NCBI RefSeq assembly: GCF_024707545.1
Contig: NZ_CP062229.1
Span: forward strand, 4,383,501-4,447,500
Direction: 5' to 3'
From: Mesorhizobium onobrychidis
GTDB taxonomy: Bacteria; Pseudomonadota; Alphaproteobacteria; Rhizobiales; Rhizobiaceae
DNA: 64,000 bases
The translations under genes and the position numbers were made by a program. The notes below the pieces were generated by a model. That model was not told the DNA's origin. It ran no database searches and worked only from the letters and a program-made list of their open reading frames with translations. Each line of letters starts with the position of its first letter. Within the stretch, counting starts at the first letter, position 1. Positions 45,736-55,025 of this stretch are shown in pieces.

Positions 45736-46038
45736 TTACTCGCTGACCGATAATTGGTCTTTCAATAGCCCCAAAATCAGCGCGCACTCGCGAGCTCTAT
45801 ACTGTCCAGCAATCATAAGTTGGCGGTAATCTCGCAGTTTTTGTTCTGGGACATGAAATCCTCGCCGAAATTCCGCCGCCTCTTTCGGAGTTCGAGTGCA
45901 ACCGAGTTTACTGGCGGTGACTTTCAAACTCGCCAGTGAGCATCCGACCTTGGCTGCAATATCTTTCAAAGGTTCGTTATTAAAATATCCATCAAGAATT
46001 ATCTTGCGACGAGCTTCCGCTTTGAGCTTTGCGTTCAT
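45736..46038 (-). CDS. Small helix-turn-helix protein, unknown
   Basis: 100 residues, ATG with a strong GAGGAGA site. The segment LKDIAAKVGCSLASLKVTAS followed by KLGCTRTPKEAAEFRRG looks like a resolvase- or sigma-type helix-turn-helix. The C-terminal half (LRDYRQLMIAGQYRARECAL) is helical. It could be a small DNA-binding regulator. No partner identified. Confidence 0.55.
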   Translation of the reverse strand: MNAKLKAEARRKIILDGYFNNEPLKDIAAKVGCSLASLKVTASKLGCTRTPKEAAEFRRGFHVPEQKLRDYRQLMIAGQYRARECALILGLLKDQLSVSE

Positions 46039-46267
46039 TTCGTTGTCTCCTCAACTACGCTTTCACCGTGCCAGACTCTATACGCACCAGGTTGAAGAGT
46101 GTCGTTATCGTCGCATCCAGAAACTTATCTCGGAATGCATTTCTTGCTGTAACCCAGCGTGATGGCGCTCTGTGGACTCGCGTTCCGCTAGTCTTGCCAG
46201 ATGCCTGTGATACACCACATGATTGAGGTGGAGATGGGCATACCGGAATCGGATACGGCACTACGCG

Positions 46268-47410
46268 ATGGACGCTAAGAGGCAGGACAAGGCGCTTGCG
46301 AGGCAGGCGCTTCAGCGCGATCGACGTCGTTGGCCGCGCGAAGCTCAATCTTACAATGAGGCTGCCCCGTCACTTGCGCCGGCGCTCGAACCTTTGCCCT
46401 TTTCGACGCTCGAACTGGCGCCAGAGGATCAATTCGTCGCTTGGCAGGCGCATATGGCTCCGCTTGTCGAGATCAAGTTGCCGGATGACAAATCGCTCGA
46501 CGATGGCTTTCCCGCCGACCACACGGCTTGGAACCTCGGCGGCATGCTGATCGTTCAACAGCGCGCACCGGCACATAGTTATATGCGTTCTGCTGCGAAG
46601 CTTCGGTCCAGTTCGATCGATCACTGGTATATCGCTTTGCCGCATACTGGCCGGTCGTGGACGGAGGTCGATCGCCGCGTAGCGGAAAACCAGCCGGGCA
46701 AATTGGAGATTAGATCGCTTGGCTACCCGTTTCGCGGGAGGGCAACGGAATCCCAAAGTCTCTTTCTCTATTTGCCGCGTGATTTGTTCGCCGACGCGGC
46801 GGCAACCCTGGACGCAAAGAATAATTCAATTCTGTCCGGCAACTTTGCCAACCTTTTACTCGACTACCTCAACAGCATCGAAGCAAGACTGCGCAGTGTC
46901 ACGGCTGACGATCTGCCCCGCATCGTGCACGCAACGCGCAGCATGATCATTGCCTGCCTCTCGCCCCCGGCGGAACATGCCGCGGCCACCGAACAATTGG
47001 TGAGTGTCGCGCTGATGGAGCGAGCCCGTCGATACGTCCACAACAATCTGGATGCGGCTCATCTGACGCCGGATTCAATGTGCCGGGCGCTCGGCGTCTC
47101 GCGCTCTCGTCTTTATCAGTTGTTCGAACCGAGCGGTGGTGTTCTCCACTACATACAAAGTCGCCGACTTCTGGCAGCCCATGTTGCGCTTAGCGATCCG
47201 GCGGACAGCCGGCGCATTGTTAATATTGCCGAAGCCGTCGGGTTTAGTTCAGCGGCTAATTTCAGCCGAGCATTTAGCAAGGAATTCGGTTACAGCCCCC
47301 GCGAAGTCCGAAGTTCCGTGGTGTTGCCGCGCCCCGCCCACTCTGTTTCGCATGCTGGACACGAGGAGGCCTCTTCCTTTGAACATTGGCTCAAAGCGCT
47401 CGGAAGCTGA
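46268..47410 (+). CDS. AraC-family transcriptional regulator
   Basis: 380 residues from the ATG at 46268; a TTG at 46223 is possible. The first 250 residues resemble the AraC_binding_2 sensing domain. The C-terminal DNA-binding domain has both helix-turn-helices (TPDSMCRALGVSRSRLYQLF; VNIAEAVGFSSAANFSRAFS), then the closing FGYSPREVRSS. It precedes the c-di-GMP gene on the same strand by 220 bp and may regulate it, which is inferred from position only. Confidence 0.88.
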   Translation: MDAKRQDKALARQALQRDRRRWPREAQSYNEAAPSLAPALEPLPFSTLELAPEDQFVAWQAHMAPLVEIKLPDDKSLDDGFPADHTAWNLGGMLIVQQRAPAHSYMRSAAKLRSSSIDHWYIALPHTGRSWTEVDRRVAENQPGKLEIRSLGYPFRGRATESQSLFLYLPRDLFADAAATLDAKNNSILSGNFANLLLDYLNSIEARLRSVTADDLPRIVHATRSMIIACLSPPAEHAAATEQLVSVALMERARRYVHNNLDAAHLTPDSMCRALGVSRSRLYQLFEPSGGVLHYIQSRRLLAAHVALSDPADSRRIVNIAEAVGFSSAANFSRAFSKEFGYSPREVRSSVVLPRPAHSVSHAGHEEASSFEHWLKALGS

Positions 47411-47630
47411 GTACAGGATCGGGGATGGTTGAAGTGGGGCGGGCTCAAAACAGGGGCGGGGAAGATCAGCCGCCTCATGGACCAGAATATTTCGTGTCGC
47501 GTCCACCGCGCCATCAATTATAGCCAATTCCCGATTTATTAACCAACTGTTGATCGATGTCGCCGCCAATCACAGCGGAGCATACATTGCAACTACGCAG
47601 CATGTGACACTTGTTGAGACTGCGAGTTGT

Positions 47631-49448
47631 ATGTTTGCCAAGCTTGACAGTTATGCTATTTCTGGGCTGGGGGACGTGGATTCTCACCGCCTATGGAGGT
47701 GGCTATTGCACCCGGAGGCATCAGGCGTCGGCACGGAGAGTGAGGGGCCTTCCTCAAGCGATGCACCACGTCCCGGCGAAGCGCTGCTCGCTGACCTTTT
47801 GGCGAACACGACCGAACTTTTGTCGTTCTATGATCGCGACTTCTGTCTGACGCACTACGCAACCAAGCTCAAAGGCGTATACGGAGGCGCGGTGGTGCCG
47901 GGTGCCGCCGTTTGGGAGATCTACCCGAGCTTCCTCGATGCGAGGTATCGCGACGAATTTCTTCGTGTGTTCCACGGCGGCTCACCGGCAAGCATCGATT
48001 TGCCGCGATCATCGGGCGAAGCGCCGCGGTCCGCTTTCGTTTTCGCCACTGCAAATGGTGTGGGAATCATTGAATTAAGAGAGCGCGATGGGCGGAGCGT
48101 AGTGGAGGAGCAAGAGCATGTAATTCTGCTCCATCAGGCGACGCACGACGTGCTGACCGGACTGCAGAATCGGCGGCGATTCGGCGAGCGGCTGCAGCAG
48201 GCAATGGCGGCCCTCGGCGGATCAAAGCCGAAAGCCGCCCTTCTGCAAATCGACCTTGACGATTTCAAAGCGGTCAACGACACGCTCGGCCATGGAGCAG
48301 GCGACACTCTTCTTCAACTCGCGGCGGGTCGTATTCGCGACGCGCTGCAGGACGGCGAATCCGCATACCGGTATGCCGGCGATGAGTTCGCTGTCATCCA
48401 ATTGGGAAAGGAGCAGCCGGCAGAGGCTGAGCGCCTCGCCGGATCGCTAGTCGACGCGTTCAAGAACCCGTTCGTCATTAACGGCATTCCCGTCTTCGTC
48501 GGCTCGAGTATCGGAATTGCTTTCGGGCCGGAGCACGGGACCGATGGCGAACAGTTGATGAAAGCCGCTGACATTGCTCTTTACGCGGCCAAGACAGATG
48601 GACGCGGCTGCGCTCGAACATTCAACCGTTCGATGCTGCTCTTGCTCGAGCAACGCGAGAATCTGAGGCGCAGACTTCGAACCGCGCTGGAGCGGGGCGA
48701 GCTTTATCTGGAGTATCAGCCGCTCATCCGGCCTCCCTCGTCGGTGATGGGTTTCGAAGCGCTGCTGCGGTGGCGGCACCCCGAGGTCGGAACCATTCCA
48801 CCCAACGTGTTCATACCGATCGCCGAAGCCGACGGTTTGATGGACGAGATTGGACGATGGGTGCTCGAGGAAGCCTGTCGCCAGGCATTGACGTGGCCTT
48901 CCTCGCTGACAGTCGCAGTGAACCTGTCGCCGGCTCAGTTCCTTAGCGGTTCGCTGACGGACACGGTCGCTCAGATCATCGACGCAGTTGGAATCGGAGC
49001 CGACAGACTTGAACTTGAGATAACCGAGACGGTCCTGCTTGAAAAGACGATCGACAATATCGACACGTTGAACACTCTGAACGTTTTGGGAATACGAATT
49101 TCGCTCGACGATTTTGGAACATACTATTCATCGTTAAGCTACCTTAAAAACTTCCCCTTCGATACTTTGAAGATAGATCGGTACTTTATTGCGGACCTGG
49201 AGACCGATCTCAAAAGCCAAACGATCGTGCGATCGATCATGACTCTGGCGCACGGCCTGGGGATAAATGTCACTGCCGAGGGGGTCGAGACGTCGGCACA
49301 GGCACGGTGGCTGATCAAGGAGCATTGCGATTGCCTGCAAGGCAACTTCCTGGGAAAGCCGCTTGGAGCCGAGGCGATCAGCGATTTCATCAGGCGGTCC
49401 CCGCTGAGGGTGGTACGAGCGATGGAGGAATCAAATCGGGCTCTCTAG
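47631..49448 (+). CDS. PAS-GGDEF-EAL c-di-GMP turnover protein
   Basis: 605 residues from the ATG at 47631; an earlier TTG at 47550 gives an unlikely start. Domains: PAS-like (about 50-135), GGDEF (about 165-325) with RYAGDEFAV as the active site, EAL (about 345-590). AGDEF variants can be active; no RxxD inhibitory site is seen. EAL residues are kept: GFEALLRWRHP, VNLSPAQF, LEITETVLL, SLDDFGTYYSSL, LKIDRYFI and AEGVETSAQ, so phosphodiesterase activity is likely. It makes and/or degrades c-di-GMP in the cytoplasm. It precedes the partner-switching genes by 172 bp and is the natural candidate for SiaD-like output. Confidence 0.9.
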   Translation: MFAKLDSYAISGLGDVDSHRLWRWLLHPEASGVGTESEGPSSSDAPRPGEALLADLLANTTELLSFYDRDFCLTHYATKLKGVYGGAVVPGAAVWEIYPSFLDARYRDEFLRVFHGGSPASIDLPRSSGEAPRSAFVFATANGVGIIELRERDGRSVVEEQEHVILLHQATHDVLTGLQNRRRFGERLQQAMAALGGSKPKAALLQIDLDDFKAVNDTLGHGAGDTLLQLAAGRIRDALQDGESAYRYAGDEFAVIQLGKEQPAEAERLAGSLVDAFKNPFVINGIPVFVGSSIGIAFGPEHGTDGEQLMKAADIALYAAKTDGRGCARTFNRSMLLLLEQRENLRRRLRTALERGELYLEYQPLIRPPSSVMGFEALLRWRHPEVGTIPPNVFIPIAEADGLMDEIGRWVLEEACRQALTWPSSLTVAVNLSPAQFLSGSLTDTVAQIIDAVGIGADRLELEITETVLLEKTIDNIDTLNTLNVLGIRISLDDFGTYYSSLSYLKNFPFDTLKIDRYFIADLETDLKSQTIVRSIMTLAHGLGINVTAEGVETSAQARWLIKEHCDCLQGNFLGKPLGAEAISDFIRRSPLRVVRAMEESNRAL

Positions 49449-49620
49449 CGCCTTGCACCCTTTGTTAACGATGAAGTGGGGAGTTGTGGAAACGATCAAG
49501 GCAGATATCGCGCAATTCTTCGAGTCAGTGCGGGACTGACAAATCACGACGGTCAAATTTCCGCCTCGGAGGTCATCGCGCCACTTGGGCCCAAATACTG
49601 ATGGATAAGTGAGGATACCG

Positions 49621-50142
49621 ATGGGACCTGTTCATCATGACGGAGCTGGCGAGCCGACTTTTGAGCCTATGATTCAGATCGACATGGAAATAAAAGCTTT
49701 TGTCTCTGCTTGGAGACACTGCGATTATGTCTCGACATACATGGCCCGCATGATCAGTCAAAATAGATCAGACTCGGTCCGGCATTCAAATCTCTTTTCT
49801 TCTGCCTTTAACGAATTGCTGGAAGTCGCCTTTCGTATGCGCCATGCCGACGGCGAATTGGCATGCAGGGTGTCTCGCCATGGCGCGACGGATAGGATCG
49901 AATTGACATTCCCTTGCGTGCCGGAAGAGCGCCAATTCTACGAAGAAGCCGTGTCGCAAGTCGCAGGATCTGAGGCCAGGGAGCGATACCTCAATTCGGT
50001 GTCCGGGGACCTCGCGCCCAGCCGTGAAGTCGTACTCTTGGAACTGGCCATTGACTACAACGCGACATTCCGACTCGATGAAGCCGGCGCTGATACGATC
50101 ACGCTTGTCGTGGATCTTCCGCTTGAGGGCCTGCCAAATTGA
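49621..50142 (+). CDS. SiaB/slr1658-like kinase-fold protein
   Basis: 173 residues, ATG with GAGGA upstream. A GHKL-like helix is visible in FSSAFNELLEVAFRMRHADG (N-box position; the second Asn of a full N-box is replaced by Val). It is followed by a strand-rich end (VLLELAIDYNATFRLDEAGA). This resembles SiaB-like and slr1658-like regulators, which act as kinases or antagonists of a STAS-like partner. Catalytic strength is uncertain. Its stop codon overlaps the next gene start (TTGA), so the two are coupled. Confidence 0.6.
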   Translation: MGPVHHDGAGEPTFEPMIQIDMEIKAFVSAWRHCDYVSTYMARMISQNRSDSVRHSNLFSSAFNELLEVAFRMRHADGELACRVSRHGATDRIELTFPCVPEERQFYEEAVSQVAGSEARERYLNSVSGDLAPSREVVLLELAIDYNATFRLDEAGADTITLVVDLPLEGLPN

Positions 50143-51314
50143 ACCCTTACCTTCTCCCGCGTTTCGAAACGCAATACGACATCAACGATCAGGAGTTCTC
50201 TATTTCGGGGATAGTGCGGCCCCAGTCAATTGATGAGCTTGCGCCCAGCATTGCCCTGTTGAAGGACTCCATCGATCGTGTACGCGGTATACTATATGTG
50301 AACATCAGGCGCCTGACGCAAATGAACAACACCGCGTTTCACGCCTTCTCGCGGGTCATCATTGACGCCTGTCGCGCGCGACCCGATCTAAAATTTGTGG
50401 TCATCACGTCAAGCGTCGTCGGATGGACGACGCGAAAATTCGGTCGCTTGAGCGGAATTGAACCAAACATCACGGTTGAGGAGTATGACAGCGAGTTCTA
50501 TCCGGGGCAGACCTTCCTTGAAGAAGGCGGGTTCATTCCGATCCTCCGCACACAGACGAAGTTGACTTGGCGTCACGAGCGCACAATTCTGCCGCGACAT
50601 GGCATGCAACCCGGTATTGTCATGGCTGACATCTGTTGCGGAATCGGGGATTTCGCCGTGCTCGTGCAGAGGGAGTTCGAGCCGTCGCGGATCGTCGCCC
50701 TCGATCACGCCAGGACAAGCCTCGCCTATGCGCGAAACGTGGCGGCGGAGTTCGACATCAAGAGGATTGAGTACACTTATGGCGATGCGTCAGAAATGCT
50801 GCTCGAGGACGATCAGTTCGACCTCGTCACGTGCCGCCATTCGCTGCAGGTGTTCAATAACCCCAAGCTGATCCTCAAAGAACTCTTCCGCATCTGCAAG
50901 CCGGGCGGACGCGTCTACATCACAAATGAAAAGAACTCGCACTGTCTGGGCGAACCGCGCGCCGACAGCATCCAGTGGACCTATAACGAAGTCGCCAAGC
51001 TCTGGGCGCACTTCCAGATGGATATCGAGCTTGGCCCCAAGAGCCGACGGTACCTGATCGAAGCGGGATTCGAAGACATTCGAGTCGAATCCTTCATGAT
51101 CACCAACCACGACGGCGATCCGCAGGACTTCGCGGATGTCATCGCGGCATGGGAGAACGTCTATGCGGGCGAGATGGCGACCAAGCGAGGTGACCCACCG
51201 GCATTTATCAGACGGTTCCGACAGGGCTTCCAGGATCATATCTTCGCTGCGCTCCACCCCAAGGGCTATGCCGGCTGGCCGATCTGGGTTGCATCGGGAC
51301 GCAAGCCACTATGA
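50139..51314 (+). CDS. STAS-like (slr1659 type) domain fused to a SAM methyltransferase
   Basis: 391 residues from a TTG that overlaps the upstream stop. Residues about 10-120 look like an slr1659/SiaC-type STAS domain (SIALLKDSIDRVRGILYVNI, RRLTQMNNTAFHAFSRVIID); NNTA stands where slr1659 has NSSG, so Thr could be the phospho-acceptor. From about 160 follows a class I methyltransferase (VMADICCGIGDFAVLV, IVALDHARTSLAYARNVAAE, DLVTCRHSLQVFNNPK, LFRICKPGGRVYITNEKNSH). It would place a methyl-transfer step under partner-switch control. The substrate is unknown. Its end overlaps the sensor phosphatase start by 4 bases. Confidence 0.75.
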   Translation: MNPYLLPRFETQYDINDQEFSISGIVRPQSIDELAPSIALLKDSIDRVRGILYVNIRRLTQMNNTAFHAFSRVIIDACRARPDLKFVVITSSVVGWTTRKFGRLSGIEPNITVEEYDSEFYPGQTFLEEGGFIPILRTQTKLTWRHERTILPRHGMQPGIVMADICCGIGDFAVLVQREFEPSRIVALDHARTSLAYARNVAAEFDIKRIEYTYGDASEMLLEDDQFDLVTCRHSLQVFNNPKLILKELFRICKPGGRVYITNEKNSHCLGEPRADSIQWTYNEVAKLWAHFQMDIELGPKSRRYLIEAGFEDIRVESFMITNHDGDPQDFADVIAAWENVYAGEMATKRGDPPAFIRRFRQGFQDHIFAALHPKGYAGWPIWVASGRKPL

Positions 51315-53695
51315 CCGACTCGGATGTAACTCCGCCTAGACCCTGGTCCGTCTTCCGCCTTAACAGCTTCCGCGCGAAATTCATGTTCATTGTAGGTGGG
51401 GCGGTGCTCTTCGATCTCCTCGTCGGCGGCAGCGTCGCCCTGTGGAACGTGAACCGGCTGTCCCGCGACGCGACGCAGCAGATCGAGAGCGGCCTCACGA
51501 AGGCGACCCAGGAATACCTCCAGAACTATATCGAGACGACGGCGCTGCGCGCCGATCTCCTCTTCGACCGCATGCACTCCGAGGTGACCGCACTTGCAGG
51601 CTCCATGCAGAGACTAATCGATTATCCGGAAGCGAAAGATGCGATCGGCAAGGCGCTGGCGAAGAACCCCAATTTTAATGCGCCGCTTGTATATGACGCC
51701 ACGGGAAACTGGGTGCAGACCCGGCAAGGGTCACCTTCGGTCATGAGTGTCTGGGGATATCTCCTCTCCGCCGATCACCAACCGAAGCCCGAAATTCTCC
51801 GCGACATCCAGGAGAGTGCAGTCTTCGATATTTTTGGCACGAGCCAGATGGCAACAGGCGCGAAGAAGCTGCAGGTCTATTACGTTGGGCCGAAGGCAGG
51901 ACCGATCATGCGCACGACACCTTATTCCGATCAGGCGCAGACCTTCGACAAGCTCTATCCGGGCCACAACAACGCGAATTTCTGGGATTTCTTCTTTCCT
52001 GGCGTCTATGAAGGCTGGGAGGGCTGGATCAGGGAGCCGGATTCGCGCCCCGTAAAGGGCGATGACATCACTGCGACTGCTCCTTATATCGACGCGATTA
52101 CCGGCAAGCTCATCGTGAGCTTCTTCCACCCGCTCTGGACGAAAGACCGCAGTGATGTCGCCGGCATGGTCGCTGCCGACGTGACGCTCGATCAGCTCGC
52201 TGACATCGTCGAAAGCGTGAAGGTCGCCGATACGGGCTTCGGTTTTCTCACCATGTCGAACGGCAATGTGCTCGCGATCAAGCCTGAAGGCGAGAAGACG
52301 CTCGGGCTCAAGATCGCAAGTGGTGCGGCAGGTCAAGGCGTTACCGGCCTCGACCGCTCGCTCAAAAAGAGTACGCACGCGACCGTCGCAGCGCTCGAAC
52401 TTCCCGCCGACGACAAGACGGTCATCAAGCATATTTCGATTGAGGAGAACGGCAAGGCCGAACCTTACATGGTCGCACTTCGCCGGCTAAACGCAGTCAA
52501 TCTCTGGAATAGTAAGGGGTCCATCACGGCCGAAACCCTGATGCTTGGCTTCGTCGTCCCCGAACGGGAAATCTATGCTTCCCTCCTTGCAGCGCAGCAG
52601 AGCATTTCCAGCGCGACCAACCGGATCCTGATCACCCAGGTCATCGCAGTTATCGTTTCGCTCCTGATCGTCTTTGCGGCTGTCTTCGGAATTTCAAAGC
52701 GGATCACTGCAGGCCTCAGTGCGCTTGCCGGAGCCGCCAAGCGGCTGCAGGCGAAAGACTATTCAGTCCGGGTAAGCATTCCGACGCGCGACGAAGTTGG
52801 AGAGGTCGGGGACGCGTTCAACCGGATGGCAGAGCAGATCAGCTTCCATACGGAAAACCTCGAGCATCTCGTTGATGAAAGAACGAAGGAGCTTGAAGGC
52901 GCAAATCAAGAGATTTCCGCCCTCAACGGCAAACTGCGAGATGAGAACCTCCGCCTTGGTGCAGAGCTTGCAGTTGCCAAACAGATCCAGATGATGGTTC
53001 TGCCGAGAGCCAGCGAACTCGAAGCGATCCCAGGGGTAGAAATCGCCGCCTATATGCGGCCGGCCGACGAAGTAGGCGGCGACTACTACGACGTCCTGCA
53101 AGAGGGGTTGCGGGTCAAGATCGGGATCGGCGATGTGACAGGTCATGGGCTGGCGAGCGGTGTGCTGATGCTGATGGTTCAATCCGTCGCACGCGCACTG
53201 CAGGAGACTGGCGAGGACAATCCACGTCAGTTCCTCGATCGACTGAACAGAGCCATCTATAAAAACATCGAACGGACCAACACCGACAAGCATCTCTCTC
53301 TAGCCTTTCTTGACTTTGAGAATGAGCAGGTGACCCTCTCAGGGCAGCACGAGGAGGTTCTTGTCGTTCGTGCAAACGGAGAGATCGAGCGGATCGACAC
53401 GATCGATCTGGGTCTGCCGATCGGCCTCGAACGTGACATCTTGCCGTTCATCGCAACGCGCGACATTCCGTTCAACAGTGGCGACGTGATCGTGCTCCAC
53501 ACCGATGGCGTAACCGAAGCGGAAGATCAGGATGGCGAACTGTTCGGTCTGGAACGCCTTTGCATCAGCGCGCGCCATTATTATCGCGGGAGCGCCGAGG
53601 AGATCAAAACTGGAATTATTGAGGATCTGATGGCCCATATCGGAACTCAGAAAATCCACGATGACATCACCCTCGTGATCATGAGGCACAAGTAG
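51311..53695 (+). CDS. Membrane sensor phosphatase, dCache-HAMP-SpoIIE (SiaA-like)
   Basis: 794 residues. TM1 (about 22-46), a large periplasmic region (about 50-430) that looks like a double Cache sensor, TM2 (about 438-460, ITQVIAVIVSLLIVFAAVFG), HAMP (about 460-510), a coiled coil, and a PP2C/SpoIIE phosphatase domain (about 565-794). Metal-binding residues are present in MRPADEVGGDYYDV, IGIGDVTGHGLASGVL and LHTDGVTEAED. It would dephosphorylate STAS-like partners in response to an external ligand, as SiaA does in Pseudomonas. It is the central sensor of this operon, coupled at both ends. Confidence 0.9.
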   Translation: MTDSDVTPPRPWSVFRLNSFRAKFMFIVGGAVLFDLLVGGSVALWNVNRLSRDATQQIESGLTKATQEYLQNYIETTALRADLLFDRMHSEVTALAGSMQRLIDYPEAKDAIGKALAKNPNFNAPLVYDATGNWVQTRQGSPSVMSVWGYLLSADHQPKPEILRDIQESAVFDIFGTSQMATGAKKLQVYYVGPKAGPIMRTTPYSDQAQTFDKLYPGHNNANFWDFFFPGVYEGWEGWIREPDSRPVKGDDITATAPYIDAITGKLIVSFFHPLWTKDRSDVAGMVAADVTLDQLADIVESVKVADTGFGFLTMSNGNVLAIKPEGEKTLGLKIASGAAGQGVTGLDRSLKKSTHATVAALELPADDKTVIKHISIEENGKAEPYMVALRRLNAVNLWNSKGSITAETLMLGFVVPEREIYASLLAAQQSISSATNRILITQVIAVIVSLLIVFAAVFGISKRITAGLSALAGAAKRLQAKDYSVRVSIPTRDEVGEVGDAFNRMAEQISFHTENLEHLVDERTKELEGANQEISALNGKLRDENLRLGAELAVAKQIQMMVLPRASELEAIPGVEIAAYMRPADEVGGDYYDVLQEGLRVKIGIGDVTGHGLASGVLMLMVQSVARALQETGEDNPRQFLDRLNRAIYKNIERTNTDKHLSLAFLDFENEQVTLSGQHEEVLVVRANGEIERIDTIDLGLPIGLERDILPFIATRDIPFNSGDVIVLHTDGVTEAEDQDGELFGLERLCISARHYYRGSAEEIKTGIIEDLMAHIGTQKIHDDITLVIMRHK

Positions 53696-53697
53696 GA

Positions 53698-54258
53698 ATG
53701 ACAACACTGTTCGGAACAGCCGGCCTTGCAATCGGAATGAGAGAGAGCGCCAGTCGCGTGCGACTGTTCGACGGACCTCTCGACCTGAGTTGGCATCATT
53801 GCGCTACTACCTCGGACTTCATCGCAGACCTTTTCGCCCTGCGCTTTCTGTCATCTCGCAACGACCACAGGGAAGTACGACACAGCATCGGCTATCTGGT
53901 CAACGAACTCATTGAAAATGCGGTCAAGTTTCGTGCACCGGGCGAGATCACGATCGAGGCGGCCATCGACTCAGAAAGTTTCAAGGTCAAGGTCTCGAAC
54001 GTTGTCGATGGCGAAACCACCGTTGAATTTCAAAATCTTCTGTCGGAGATCACAGTCGGTGATCCGGGTGAACTCCTGATTCAACGGATCGAAGCGAATG
54101 CCGCGGACCCTGAGACGACACGTTCCGGTCTTGGATTGCTGACGTTGATGAGCGATTATGGCGCGAGTCTGGCCTGGATCTTCAGCCCAGCCGATGAAAG
54201 GGATTTGGTTTGCCTGGAAACATATGCTTCGATTCCGATCATACAAATTCATAACTAA
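53698..54258 (+). CDS. slr1658-type regulator (GHKL kinase-like)
   Basis: 186 residues, starting 3 bases after the phosphatase stop. A full N-box (GYLVNELIENAVKFRAPGEI) and a later GLGLLTLMSDYGASLAWI element show an ATP-binding GHKL fold, as in SpoIIAB and SiaB kinases. It is expected to phosphorylate the STAS-like protein encoded next, opposing the phosphatase. This second kinase-like protein has a better-preserved ATP site than the one at 49621-50142. Confidence 0.8.
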   Translation: MTTLFGTAGLAIGMRESASRVRLFDGPLDLSWHHCATTSDFIADLFALRFLSSRNDHREVRHSIGYLVNELIENAVKFRAPGEITIEAAIDSESFKVKVSNVVDGETTVEFQNLLSEITVGDPGELLIQRIEANAADPETTRSGLGLLTLMSDYGASLAWIFSPADERDLVCLETYASIPIIQIHN

Positions 54259-54283
54259 TAACTAAATGAAACGAACTCACAAC

Positions 54284-54622
54284 ATGGAAATAACGACAGC
54301 ACAATATCGCGTGTGGAGCGAAGCGAGCGAGATTTTTTTTGATGGCGTCATGAGGTTGGCCAGTTTTGAGGCCTATGCGCCAATTTTGTCTTTGTTGATG
54401 GAGGTTCTTGACTCGAAACCTACTTCTATTACGCTCAATTTAACGGACCTTGAATTTCTCAACTCTTCAGGCATTAACCTCTTGGCGAAATTTACCATCG
54501 AGGTGCGCAAGCATCCCGATGTTCGACTCATCGTGCGTGGAACGCCCGACATACCCTGGCAGTCGAAATCATTGCCGAATCTGAAGAAGCTGCATCCCGC
54601 TGTGGTGCTTTTGATGGACTGA
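54284..54622 (+). CDS. slr1659-type STAS-like switch protein
   Basis: 112 residues from the ATG at 54284; an ATG 6 codons earlier is also possible and neither has a strong ribosome site. STAS-like core: [20 protein letters not shown], with Ser at the position phosphorylated in anti-anti-sigma factors, then [20 protein letters not shown]. It should alternate between phosphorylated and free forms under the kinase-like and phosphatase proteins of this operon and pass the signal to an output, perhaps the GGDEF-EAL protein. Last gene of the operon. Confidence 0.8.
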   Translation: MEITTAQYRVWSEASEIFFDGVMRLASFEAYAPILSLLMEVLDSKPTSITLNLTDLEFLNSSGINLLAKFTIEVRKHPDVRLIVRGTPDIPWQSKSLPNLKKLHPAVVLLMD

Positions 54623-54635
54623 CCAAGGTCGTCCG

Positions 54636-54748
54636 CAATCAGAGTAATTCCAGGAAAAGTGTGAGACGGTCTTCCGTCCGGAATTGCAGTCAAAAAACAA
54701 AGAGATAGAGCGGTTCTGCGTTTCCGTGAAATGACGAACCGCTCTAGC
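54636..54748. repeat. Rhizobial interspersed repeat with terminal palindrome
   Basis: Non-coding block after the switch operon. It contains AGAGCGGTTC at 54707 and its exact complement at 54736. Sequences of this kind are scattered through rhizobial genomes. It may also act as the operon's transcription end. The rest of 54749-54968 shows no gene. Confidence 0.6.
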
Positions 54749-55025
54749 CAAGGGCTGCGTAGGCTGGCGGGAATCCCGGACAGCAATAAGCCGGGAACGG
54801 TGCAAGAGCGCCGCGCCGAGCAAGATATGTACGCCAGGATAAGTATTAGGATGCAAAGCTAACGACAGATCGGCCTCGTGCGTAGATGCTTGCAATGGCT
54901 TGGCGGGGGCTCGGCACAGGTGGCAGGCATCATGTTGGGGTGATGTCGTGCTGCCTGTGCCGATTAGCGTAAGCGATGCGCCAAGGCACCTTGCAATAAG
55001 CCGATGAACATGGAGTTTTCGGGCC

